This document shows positions 34,473 through 44,159 of a stretch of 64,000 bases of DNA, piece by piece. The notes below the pieces were generated by a model. The model was not told the origin of the DNA, ran no database searches, and was given only the letters and a program-made list of their open reading frames with translations. The number at the start of each line of letters is the position of its first letter. The stretch's first letter is position 1. This DNA comes from Acanthococcus lagerstroemiae (lineage: Eukaryota > Arthropoda > Insecta > Hemiptera > Eriococcidae). Where the stretch lies: positions 67,614,344 to 67,678,343 of the forward strand of contig CM063108.1 of assembly GCA_031841125.1 (NCBI GenBank). The letters are read 5' to 3'. A program made the position numbers and the translations under genes.

Positions 34473-35789
34473 TCAACGCTTAAATGACTATTTGATACGC
34501 CGGATTTACTACTGCTGTACTATTTCACTCGTTTTCAAGTTCAATATTCATATTTCTTTTTTGTTTTTCTTCTTGACCTGTCCGTCGCCAGACATTAATT
34601 TTCGAGCTTTCTGTTTTGTTTTGTTTTTTTCAACCGAAATACTTTTTTAAGTTTTTCGTTAACTTTTTTTACGTTACTATTATTTCTACTCGCGTATGTA
34701 CGTATTTAGATGATACTGTGATATAAGTACTTAACGTTTAATTTAATCGAGCGTGAGACGGTGCCCGCATCTGCAAGTTTTCAAATTATTACAAATTGAA
34801 ATCTGCAGCTTTTATTCAACTGATTCGTTTATAATCGAGTTGACGAAGTTCTCTCTTTGCCATTCTGAATGTTGTCTTGCCTACCATTTTTTAGACTTCC
34901 AGTATTAAAACATTTCAGATGAATTGAACTGGGCTACTTGAAAATACAGTTCAAATCATCTGAAAGCAAGTAATTGGCGTAAACATTATGTGAATCAAAA
35001 ATTCGACTAAGGTTACCTACAAATCGACGCTCATAATTTTATTTAATTTTAGTTCTTCAATTGTGAGTTCTCCTTAAACTTTCTCGATGTATTTTGTGTT
35101 TTAAGTATGTTTCTTTTTTATTTTATGTAAGTTTTTCGTAAATTTTACTGCTTTTACTGAATTATTTATGACATAAAATTAAATTTTTTACATGTGTTAC
35201 TCAATTTTTTTTTTCATTAGATGCAGGTGAGCTTTGCCAGGTAGAACATTATTTACCCCCTCTTTCCTTCGAAGAAGTAAGCTCATGTCGGGGGGCCCTT
35301 TTCATCCATCGGAATAAAGTGCTGAGAAACTAGAGCTTTAGCTCTTTCCTTCGTTAGGAATGTTTTTCTATCTCTAGCTCTGTGTTCGTTAGAGTAGATA
35401 ATTGAGTTGAGATTTGAAACCAGTATGCAGCTAGTTACTAATCGGGTTGAATCTAAAACATTTTAGTCATGCGCTTTTTGAATAGAAGGACCTTGGTTTT
35501 AGTTAGGTAAGGCTTGCAGTTCCAATGTTCAGATCCCATAAGCTGGAACTATTCACAAAGTTTATTACTTTTACACTGTACTATGTAAATTATCGGGATT
35601 TGAAATCTAGTCGCAAACTAATTTACTTTTGGCTAAGTCAACACTTATCATCATATTTTCTTACAACTGCTAGTATTTCCCAAAATATTGGTTCGCAACC
35701 ACAAGTAATTGGTGCCGAAAATTCAACATATGAAGGAGTCGCAAGCATTAATCTCGATTTCAACCATGGACCAGATTTGAATTGAACGT
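34473..35789. other. SARM1 3' region and intergenic DNA
   Basis: T-rich. No canonical AATAAA is evident soon after the stop; ATTAAA variants occur at 34904 and 35178. An open frame at 35525-35785 has no protein character. The mRpS21 3' end lies at the right edge. Confidence 0.5.
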
Positions 35790-35795
35790 TTTATT
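35790..35795 (-). terminator. Polyadenylation signal of mRpS21
   Basis: AATAAA on the minus strand, 67 bases past the mRpS21 stop. There is no A-tract after it, which argues against a recent processed pseudogene. Confidence 0.55.
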
Positions 35796-35861
35796 TACAA
35801 ACAGAAACACACATGGTTCTACACTATCAAAGAACATAGATAAGATAACCAACACTACTTT

Positions 35862-36126
35862 CTAGTGGCAACCTGGAAATGGTTCTACTCGGTTCTTCCT
35901 TAATACAAATTGTATTCTCCGATTCATGTCTTCATCGTATAGTGATTTACAAATTTCGTATCTAATTCTCTGTCTGAAGTACGTGGGTTTCTCGTAAAAT
36001 CGTGTTCTTCTGAATTGATCGAAAAATCCTTCCTTACCCATTATTTTGTTCAGGAATGCGAACCGCCTCGTCAACGTTCCCGTTTCGCACTAAAATTGTA
36101 CGCGAAATGAATTTCGGATGGCGCAT
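35862..36126 (-). CDS. mRpS21: Mitochondrial ribosomal protein S21 (bS21m), intronless, one-base frameshift
   Basis: A small basic protein of the mitoribosomal small subunit, imported to the matrix. The minus-strand ATG at 36126 opens MRHPKFISRTILVRNGNVDEAVR, written here as MRHPKFISRT plus ILVRNGNVDEAVR, matching the insect family's N-terminus. From about 36055 the conserved frame shifts by one base to FLNKIMGKEGFFDQ, RRTRFYEKP, EDMNRRIQFVLRKNR and EPFPGC, ending at the stop 35862-35864. Summed length, about 87 residues, is the normal family size. As written the ATG frame hits a stop soon after the shift. A sequencing indel is the likeliest cause, since conserved residues are kept throughout and a poly(A) signal follows. 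A decayed gene or recoding are alternatives. Divergent from BuGZ. Confidence 0.82.
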
Positions 36127-36802
36127 TTTTGGTTGGTTCCGAGGAGGATCAAACAACAATGGTACTAATTATTGTAATTTTTAAAAATGTGCAACACAGT
36201 ACCGATAGGAAGTGAATGTACAGATTTACAACAATTTACATCATTTCAGGGTGTCTGTTATCAGCTTATCAATAATCTGCAATAATCGTTCTTGTCCTTC
36301 AATTCAGTGTTGCCAAGCATGAAAAGTATTTGAAATCGGCATGAATTGATAATTTGTATACAAGAAAACAAACTCTGATACATATATATTTAAGGTACTT
36401 TTTGAATTTCAGTTCTCGACCAAGCTTTCATACGTCACAGCCAGCGTCACAGGCTCTCAAAATTAGTCACAGATTCCAAAAAGAACTGCTTATTTCGCCA
36501 CCAGATAGAGACTTCCGCGGCTAACTGCAGTGACCTTTCCGTTTCCACATATTTGTATTTTTGGTTTTTGGCAATGCAATGCAACTTGATATTCATCGTT
36601 GGTGTCGTCACTCGTCGGGGATAATTATTTTCTTGAAAAACAATTCGTGGTCGTTATTCATCGAGAATTTTACATTAGTTCTTAAACGTTGCCGTATAGA
36701 ATTAGAAACGAATTTATATTTACCTCTTTGAGACTTCACCACCGTTTCTATTTCATCCACGCATCTCTCTATTGATTTCGTGTACGCTAGTCCGCTCTGA
36801 AA
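36127..36802. promoter_or_regulatory. Shared upstream region of mRpS21 and BuGZ
   Basis: 676 bp between two divergent start codons. It must hold the mRpS21 promoter and the BuGZ 5'UTR, and possibly a bidirectional promoter. I see no certain TATA box or initiator. There are short words such as CGTCACAGCCAGCGTCAC near 36434. Inference from arrangement only. Confidence 0.4.
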
Positions 36803-36843
36803 ATGGGGAGAAAAAAGAAGAGACAGTCGAAACCTTGGTGCTG
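36803..36843 (+). CDS. BuGZ: BuGZ coding exon 1
   Basis: [14 protein letters not shown], the signature start of the family; donor TGCTG|GTATCC in phase 2. Confidence 0.95.
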
Positions 36844-39800
36844 GTATCCTTTTATCAACTACACTATATTTATCGATTATTCATGTATCTGTTTATCTCG
36901 TTACTGTTCTGTGCGGAAAAGTTGAATTTTAATTTTAGTATTCACTTATGACGTTACGTAAGCTGTCATCCTGGTATCTAGCTGAAGCTTGATTTGAAGC
37001 GTTCAGTCGCCGTTACCCATTACGCGAAGCTGTCACCCCATTACGATCACTCGAAAGTGGTATAAATACTCCTTAATAATGGTATTAGGTATTGCAATCG
37101 AGAGTTCGAAGATGAGAAAATTCTCATTCAACACCAAAAAGCAAAGCACTTCAAATGCCATATTTGTCATAAGAAATTGTATACTGGTCCAGGATTATCA
37201 ATTCATTGCATGCAGGTAAACTATCAATCATTCAACATTGATTCCTTCCCAGATCTGTCATTTTAACTCACGTCTGTTTTTTAAAGATTGTTTTTAATCA
37301 TTCACAACTTACTTGATAAATTTGTAATCCGATTGTTTTCAAATAGAGTTATGGTTTTTGTTATTTAATTCCTAAGGTACATAAAGAACCGATTGATAAA
37401 GTTCCCAATGCAATTACCAATCGATCGAATATTGAAATTGAGATTTACGGAATGGAAGGAATACCAGAAGAAGATTTGAAAGAACATGAGAAACAAAAAC
37501 AAGGAAATCCGAAAGGTAATTTCATCTTTTACCCCGTATAATACGTACCGAATTTGTTCTTTATCGTATCTGGTGTACTCACACTGAATGCAAGTCTGAA
37601 GTACTGTGTATCTTATTTTTCCACGTAGGCAACCGTAATTCGGACAGTGAAGAAGAACCTCCTCCCAAAAAGCAGAAACCTGAACATCAAATGAATAGCA
37701 GTATGGCTGGTATGCATCCTGGAATGATGCCTCCGAATGTGATGCCCCCGCAATATGGACCTCCTATGATCGGACCTATGGGTCCTGTTGGTCCGCCATT
37801 CATGGGAACTGGGTAAATGAACTTTCGGTTTCTCGTTGTTCAGTAATTAGAGTTGCAGTTTTAATTTTTAAATCTATAATTGTGTTACATTTACGAATTC
37901 TAATTAATAAAATATTCGTAATTTGAAAAAAAAAAAGTGTGAAGCTCTGAAGTTCGCTAATCTTGAAATATTGCGTATTCATATTATTATTGCAGGATGC
38001 CTCCTATGATGAATCCGAATTCAACAATGAATTCAGGTCCTTTGAATGCCCCTGGTACCCCGACTTCTCTAGGCTTAGCTCCACAGCCTCATCCGAATAA
38101 ACCATTATTTCCTAGTGCTGCCGTAATGGTAAGTATAACGTATTCTCATGTTCTGGAAAGCTGGTGGAGGACTGGCTGTTCGCTTATGATAATTTTAAAC
38201 ATTTGTTGTAGACCTCTACTTCAACATCAACTTTGGTGGGTAGTGATTTCAAACCAATCTGTAGTACAGCTGCTACCGCTACATCGAAGCCCACGTTCCC
38301 GGCTTACGGGTAAGTAATTGCTTCTTAGTCCCGCAATGTTCCCATTATCTTGTTGGTGGTGAATAACCTGAGAGTTATTAGCTTCAGACTTCCCGATGTT
38401 TGAATATCACATTTATGATTAAAGCTTTTGTTAATGTGTTACGGAATGAATGAATGCTTCAGTCTTAACAGTACTTAACGAGGTTTCTCGTACTGATATT
38501 GTTTATATTATTTATTTTTGCATAACGCTGTATCACGGCATAGATTGTTTTGTTTTTTCTTCTCTTTTGAAACATGAATTATGTAGATAGGTAATGGTGA
38601 AAGCTTACCGTCAATCACTTGTGATAGGTTCATATTGTATTTTGTTTACATTTTATAAAATATGTACTAATTATGAGAGAAAATGCTACTTCCAGCTCTT
38701 CGAATGTAGATCAAAAAATAGTTATGATTAATACCGTCGGAGCATCGAGTAAGATTATTCATCCACCGGAGGACATGTCCTTGGTAAGCTATGATCATTT
38801 ATTTTGACTAGCTGTCTTTTACACTTGTCTCTTACGGTAAACAGTTCGTGGGACATGATTGTGAAAGCAAGTACTCACTTTTATTAGTAGCGTTATAATG
38901 GTGTGAGATAAGAACACAGCTGCGCATTACAATATTCTTGAGAGCACATGCTTAACTCCTAAATGAGGTGCACTGGGTGCTGGTTGCGGTTCACTGACGA
39001 AATTTTGTTTAAATAGGTTTTTCACGTGATTCGATTACTTGGTCAGGAAGCGGAAGAAAATATGAAAATATTCGGTGTCTTATAACAAGCTTTTGCCATT
39101 TCAGGAAGAACATAGATCCAAATTACCGAAGTACAAAGTAGAAGAACCAGTTGTGGCTGTTGTCACATCTGCCGAGGCAACTGAGACGAATCCGAGTGCC
39201 ACGACCTCTGCTCCCCCTGTCCAAGTTTCCGCAGCTACAACTTTGACCTATGCTCAGCAAATCGAGGTAAAAAGCTCCTTTCTCGAAATCGCCTAATTCT
39301 ATTGCAATACAAATCAAACTAATGTTACTGATTTTGTTGGTCCAAAAAGTTTCTGAACTTATACAATCAGCTTTGGACTACGATTCAGTATATTAGGTAA
39401 GGTTTCGATGAAAGACGGTCGTCGTGTGAAAGTATTTAACCAGTAGGATTTTGTAATCGTGTGCGTATATCCTGCAGTATGTCCTGACAACCCAAATCTC
39501 ACGCACTTAGACGCCGTTCATTCGCGATTATTTACATTACTTCACGGTTTTAGATCGGCAAACATCAACAACAACTGCAGCAGCATCATCACCACCAGCA
39601 ACAACAGGCGGCTGCTGCCTGCGCGGCAGTAAATGCAGCTGCAGCTGCGGCGGCGGCCAGCATGATGCCGCGATTCCCGCAAATCGGCACGGTGCCGATG
39701 TCCGTTCCCATGTCAATGCCTATGTCGGTTACTATGCCGCAGACGAGCGGCATCACACTGATGACGCCGATGCCCGGAACTCAACTGCTGCGTCCAGCGA

Positions 39801-42800
39801 TGACGTTTGGCCCGCACACTACGATCATGGCCCCTGCCGCCAACATGGGCATGCTGCGACCATCTCATGTCGGATTTCCTGGTTAGTATTTTTCGGATAA
39901 TTTGCGTTGTGGATTTTAATCTCGGCGATGGCGCAGCTTGCGTCGAAAATGAAAAAAAAAAAAAGAAAGATTTGTTGGCAGCTCACTATAATTTCAAAAT
40001 GAAAATGGTGAGATGGTTTAGTTTATTTGGACGCTAGTCAGCTAGAGGGAACCAACTAGCAAAATCCACTTTTTGAGAACACATGATTCGAAGTTCAAGA
40101 GCCATGTAGAAACTATATGACACAGCGTTAACTGATCAGCTTTTTTCAACGTGAGTACACATTTTTGAATCGGGGGCCCAATTTTGGAAAATTCTACTTT
40201 TTACGCTCTTTCCACCGATTCTAATAACTCATTTACTTTACAAATGTTGGTTGGTTCCCTCTTGCTGAATACTGTCCATTATTGACAATTAGGGGACCAC
40301 CTAGGATGGTTTTATGCATGTTGTAAATTCTTTATTCTAGTTTTGTCAGATTAATATTGGAATTCTCCTCTGTTATATGGGATCCCAAAACTCAAAGAGA
40401 TAAAATTGAGGAAATTCAAAAAAGATTTTTGAAATACTTCTATCGCAAAATCTTCACATATTATCCTTCTGAAATTGTATACCAAGAACTTTTGGTTGAC
40501 TTTGAGATTATGAGTCTAAAAAACAAAATATCTGGCGAAGTTGATCTTCTTGAGGGATATTCTAAATAAAAAAATTTTGGGATTCCAACAACTTCAATTC
40601 AGGGTCCTTACATTTAATACAAGAAATACTGATCTATTTGTGACACATAGGGGCTCAGCATCAAGTATGGACAATACTTTAGCATTATTATAATAATATT
40701 ACCCAAAAAGACCCTGGGATCGACGTATTCTTCATGAGTGGGATACAGTATATTTCATCAGTCATTAAAGTACTCGAGAGTATGTAGGTTCTAGTCTCGG
40801 CAGTTCTTTCCCTTATACGGCACAAGTGTGGTTTGTTTGGCCCCTCGGCGTCCTTCAACCCTCAGTTCTCAATTAAAAATTCTTGACTGCCACATGCGGA
40901 CTTGTGCACCCCCTCACCCCCCGCTCTGCCTTTACTCTGGCGCCTGTCTCCCCCTCCCTCTTTCTGTCATCTTTCCCTTCTTCTTCATTCCCCACCTTTC
41001 CTTCGAAAAGTATTTTTGTTTTGGTTTTTAAGAATAATAATTATATGTTGTAACTACTGTTCCTCCCTATCAGTGGAATCTTCGGGCACCTTTTGGGGGA
41101 GGGGGCGCAAATACTAATAAAATAAAATGATCAAAAATCTTTAGCCTCGTCAAAACTCTGTTGGAACATGTTGAAACTGATTAGGACTTTCTCTGATCAG
41201 ATGTAATCAGGATCTCATTACTACTTTCAAGATTAATTGGAATTTTTTAGAACTGTTGAAGGCTTACTGAATCTAATTAAGGTTGTTTAGTGCTTATTAA
41301 AGCTAATTCAGATTACTTAATATTTTATCAGGCTTGTACTTAGACCTAGTGAGGCAACGATGAGATTCATTGAGGCTCCGATTACACTTCAAGGCTTTTT
41401 GTAAGACCGATTCGAGATTTCAGGATATCAAATTCTGTAAAAACTTATCACAACCATTCGAAACGTCTCGACTTTCTCAAAGGGTTTCAAACTCTTTAGA
41501 CTTCGTTTAAATCCACTTTGCCTCGTTAAGGTTGATTGAAAGTAAAGTCTCACACAGATTCGGGAAGACTCGATTGATATTTTTAAACACATTAATTCTA
41601 TGTTAAAACTCCTGAAGGTTTTTTCGAGGCTATTTAATGCTCGATTGAGACTCATTAAATGTAGCCTTGACAAGGTCAGCGCATTTTTTGCATTTAAAGA
41701 CGAGAAACGTTGAAAAGTAAAATTTATTGGCACAACTTTCCGATCTGCTATTTTTCTTTTGGGGAGGGGGAGGAGGAGATGAGATGACTATAATTTTAGT
41801 GTGCAAAGGAGAAGAGAAGAAATACGTGGGCAGATGAATAAGCATAATTGTAAACCGAGGAACTGAGGTAAGACAAACTATCAGCTAGTGACATTTTAGA
41901 ATCAGAGGTGAAAAAACTCATTAAAGAATTGATTGGGTATCAACTCAGTGTCAACAAGTCTTGGAAATAAATTGTCATCTCTGTAATGAGTTAAAACTTG
42001 AAATGAGTTGATGAGTCGTTTCAGCTCATCAGCTCGGTTATAGGTTGAGAAAATTCATTTACTCGTGTAGTTACCTATCCTCGTACATGAATTAATTATG
42101 AATTAAATTGCAATTCTAACGTATGCCAAAGCGTAGACCTATATTAAAATGAATTTCACAGCTCATTTTCTTTTTTACATATAGAGAGCTGTAGAGATCT
42201 TGGCTCTTGGATTCAGCCGTTTTATAACTAACCGGTCGGTCCATTTCGACAGGGGCAGAAACTTAAGCAACGCCACTGAAGTAAACTTAATGCAGAGACG
42301 TATAGAGAACTTCGGGCTCTTCGACCTTTAATAAACTAGTATGGGGGGGGGGGAGAAAGTGAGAAGAACAAACGAACTCTCTACGTCTCGATCTTAATAT
42401 TTTTATTCTGCAATTATGGGAACTTTCCAAGGTGGTGGCGCGCTAGTATCGTTGTTACTGATAAAGCAAATAACAACAATAGTGAAGCAGGATCAAATTT
42501 ATCAGTTGCATTTAGTTTGCACAGACTACATTAAGATTTTAGTTCTTACTCTTTTCTTATAGCTTTGTCAAGACAATCAACGCGTTTTATTACGTTCAGA
42601 GCATGAATCATCATAAATAATTAATTAATTACGAATAAAAAATCATCACTTAATAAACTCTGGGGAAAAACTGTGAAATAGTAATGTAAAATTGACGAAG
42701 TATCCTGCTTCACTGTTGTTGTTATTTTTCAATTGGGGTATAAACCTGCACTAGAGTGCGCTGCAAAATCACCTGCGCGGGTGTTAGCGGGGGAAAATGA

Positions 42801-43579
42801 ATGGGTGATCATGTACTTTTGAATAGAAAAATCTCCATGATCACCCATTCAGACCACTGATAAGACACAATCGTGCCAACATTTGCAACTCGAATTTATA
42901 TCCCAATATTGATGGTAACGTTCGGTTCATAAAACAGCCACCAGAGTTCGCTCACTCTGTTGGAAAGTTCCTATAAGAAGAAGACTGTGGTTTTGAAAAG
43001 ATCACGTACTGGAAGTACAGGAACACAGGAAACAAAAGACATTTGTTAGACGCTCGCATCGTGCTATGCAGAAAGCTGCCAGACAGGACGATTTATATGA
43101 AAATGTACATTTGAGAGGACAGAGTCGCCGCAGACATTTCAAAATGTAGAGACTTCTGACGTGGTTTTATTAGCAAAATGTGCATAGAATAACTTAACGA
43201 TTTCCAAAATGTGTATTCGGACCTAGCAACGTAATGGCTGACATCTGGCGGACGTTTTCAACAACATCTAGTTCTTTTGTGTTCTTATCAACGTTTGGAT
43301 ATAATCGTACATTTTTATCCTAACGTTGATAAGAATTTCAATGGAAAGTCGTAAAACGACATCAGCGCGCCACCACGCTGCTAGGTCCGAATTAAATAGC
43401 CTCCCAACACTGCCAGTCACTTTCTTGCGGTTATCTTCCTGTGGCTTACTGAATATCTGTAATTTTTCATTCTGACAGGATTCCTTGGAACAACCCCAAT
43501 GATGAATCCGTATGCAGCTGCTCAAATGACGTTTCCTGGTGGTTCCGTGTTGACACCAATGATGCCGCGATTCAGATGA
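36803..43579 (+). CDS. BuGZ: BuGZ / ZNF207 homologue (whole gene, 11 coding exons)
   Basis: BuGZ binds Bub3 through a GLEBS motif and helps kinetochore-microtubule attachment and spindle assembly; in the family its disordered part drives condensate formation. Exons: 36803-36843, 37089-37215, 37377-37515, 37629-37812, 37996-38128, 38212-38309, 38696-38783, 39105-39266, 39554-39881, 43479-43579, with all joins in phase (ten listed joins; an eleventh, untranslated exon is possible upstream). The 466-residue product is close to human ZNF207 length. Two C2H2 fingers use C13/C16/H29/H34 and C37/C40/H53/H58. An acidic-basic patch ([14 protein letters not shown]) follows at about 105-120, then a Pro/Met/Gly-rich region. 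GLEBS lies at about 258-281 ([19 protein letters not shown]). The C-terminal part is Gln/His/Ala-rich then Met/Pro-rich, ending PRFR. Assignment is firm. Confidence 0.96.
37089..37215 (+). CDS. BuGZ: BuGZ coding exon 2 (zinc fingers)
   Basis: [20 protein letters not shown] then [13 protein letters not shown] and LSIHCMQ: rest of finger 1 and most of finger 2. Donor ATGCAG|GTAAAC. Confidence 0.97.
37377..37515 (+). CDS. BuGZ: BuGZ coding exon 3
   Basis: [13 protein letters not shown] and [16 protein letters not shown], highly conserved after the fingers. Donor AAAG|GTAATT, phase 1. Confidence 0.97.
37629..37812 (+). CDS. BuGZ: BuGZ coding exon 4
   Basis: [14 protein letters not shown] (likely nuclear localisation signal) followed by Met/Pro/Gly-rich sequence ([10 protein letters not shown]). 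Confidence 0.95.
37996..38128 (+). CDS. BuGZ: BuGZ coding exon 5
   Basis: Continues the Pro/Asn-rich disordered region: [15 protein letters not shown] and [12 protein letters not shown]. Donor ATG|GTAAGT. Confidence 0.93.
38212..38309 (+). CDS. BuGZ: BuGZ coding exon 6
   Basis: [16 protein letters not shown] then [10 protein letters not shown], leading into GLEBS. Donor TACGG|GTAAGT, phase 2. Confidence 0.92.
38696..38783 (+). CDS. BuGZ: BuGZ coding exon 7 (GLEBS, first half)
   Basis: [15 protein letters not shown] and [12 protein letters not shown]; the PPED.SLEE core of the Bub3-binding motif is split over this junction. Confidence 0.95.
39105..39266 (+). CDS. BuGZ: BuGZ coding exon 8 (GLEBS, second half)
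   Basis: [10 protein letters not shown] completes GLEBS; then a Thr/Ser/Ala-rich linker. Phase 0 both sides. Confidence 0.94.
39554..39881 (+). CDS. BuGZ: BuGZ coding exon 9 (Gln/His/Ala and Met-rich)
   Basis: A Gln/His run and an alanine run encoded by GCN repeats (39602-39658), then repeated MPM/MSVPM text. GC-rich compared with its introns. Donor CCTG|GTTAGT. Confidence 0.92.
40029..40277. mobile_element. Non-autonomous TIR element, family B, copy
   Basis: Starts GGACGCTAGTCAGC.AGAGGG and ends CCCTCTTGCTGAATACTGTCC-like inverted sequence. It shares 'AAAATCCACTTTTTGAGAAC' and 'CAACGTGAGTACACATTTTT' with 3696-4168, and 'CTTTCCACCGATTCTAATAA' with the end of 54718-55532. Confidence 0.75.
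40340..40765 (+). pseudogene. Jockey-clade non-LTR retrotransposon 3' fragment
   Basis: [23 protein letters not shown] and [15 protein letters not shown] are the conserved tail of Jockey-type reverse transcriptase proteins. After a frameshift, [26 protein letters not shown] continues the same region. 5'-truncated and inactive. Confidence 0.82.
41130..41660. repeat. Degenerate quasi-periodic array, second copy
   Basis: Words such as AGGACTTTCT, TTAAGGTTG, GATTAATTGG, ACTCCTGAAGG and TTGAGGCTC recur every 20-35 bases with no strict period. The style matches the array at 15891-17420. No coding content. Confidence 0.5.
42436..42460 (+). repeat. Dispersed repeat G (GTGGCGCGCTAGT)
   Basis: The word GGTGGCGCGCTAGTATCGTT followed by ACTGATAA recurs at 58227-58263 (GTGGCGCGCTACTGTCGTCG) and inverted at 43352-43392. 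Short, so only suggestive of a shared element family. Confidence 0.5.
42471..42724. mobile_element. TIR element, TAACAACAATAGTGAAGCAG ends
   Basis: The left end TAACAACAATAGTGAAGCAG and right end CTGCTTCACTGTTGTTGTTA are near-perfect inverts. 254 bp, AT-rich, non-coding. It sits inside a wider pair GGAACTTTCCAA (42419) / TTGGAAAGTTCC (42961). Confidence 0.7.
42750..42850 (+). repeat. Dispersed repeat F with hairpin, copy 1
   Basis: 'CACTAGAGTGCGCTGCAAAA', 'TCACCTGCGCGGGTG' and a GATCATG word match the reverse complement of 59840-59925. The copy here also has a hairpin, GAATGGGTGATCATG / CATGATCACCCATTC. Confidence 0.6.
43283..43335. repeat. Small hairpin TTCTTATCAACGTT / AACGTTGATAAGAA
   Basis: A 14-bp perfect inverted pair with a 25-bp spacer, within the last BuGZ intron. 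Confidence 0.55.
43479..43579 (+). CDS. BuGZ: BuGZ terminal exon and stop
   Basis: [17 protein letters not shown], then [15 protein letters not shown] and TGA at 43577-43579. Acceptor TTCTGACAG. Its continuity with the Met/Pro-rich tail supports the long last intron. Confidence 0.92.
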
Positions 43580-44144
43580 TCAGGTTTGTTAGAGGGGATA
43601 TGGTTATTATACCCCTCTCAGAACTTATAACAGAAATAATATTCTTCGATTTTAATTATTTTAAAACCTCTAAACGATAATGGTGGTTTAAGTGCTATAA
43701 ATGAATCACGTGTGCCCGGGGAACATACTGCGATTCATTATAATTTCTTATTTACCGTTATAAAAAGAGTACGTATTAGTTGACGGCACGTATATTTCAC
43801 GACATCGCGTCATCTTCTCGTTATTAATTAAAAGGCAAAAACCATAAACATTACAGTCTCTTGTAATTTAATTGTTACGACGATTTTGTACATACTGTGT
43901 AACGATCATCAGGCTGCGTTCAGTCGGTCGAATATTTCTGAAAATGCAGTAAGGCTGGAATTAGTGCAAAATCCGATCGAATTTATCGAACTTCATTCTA
44001 GACAATCTGTTGTCATTTTTTCAGTTTTCTCCCTCTAAGAATATAATTATTAAATTTTAGAATCTATTCAAATGGTTCCAGCTAAGCGTGTACTTTTTTT
44101 TCAGCCTGATTAGAATATTAAAGTTGCGCCATCAACGAGCGTTG

Positions 44145-44150
44145 AATAAA
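44145..44150 (+). terminator. BuGZ: Candidate BuGZ polyadenylation signal
   Basis: AATAAA about 565 bases after the stop, the first canonical hexamer I noticed. Placement by position only. Confidence 0.45.
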
Positions 44151-44159
44151 AATTACGTT

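Larger units (their letters stand above)
39882..43478. other. Last BuGZ intron, repeat-filled
   Basis: 3.6 kb. Holds a family B element, a Jockey relic, a quasi-periodic array, a TIR element and other repeats, listed separately. No further exon recognised. Confidence 0.6.

Noticed and set aside
35525..35785. Plus-strand ORF between SARM1 and mRpS21
   Set aside because: No splice or family support; it overlaps the mRpS21 3' flank.
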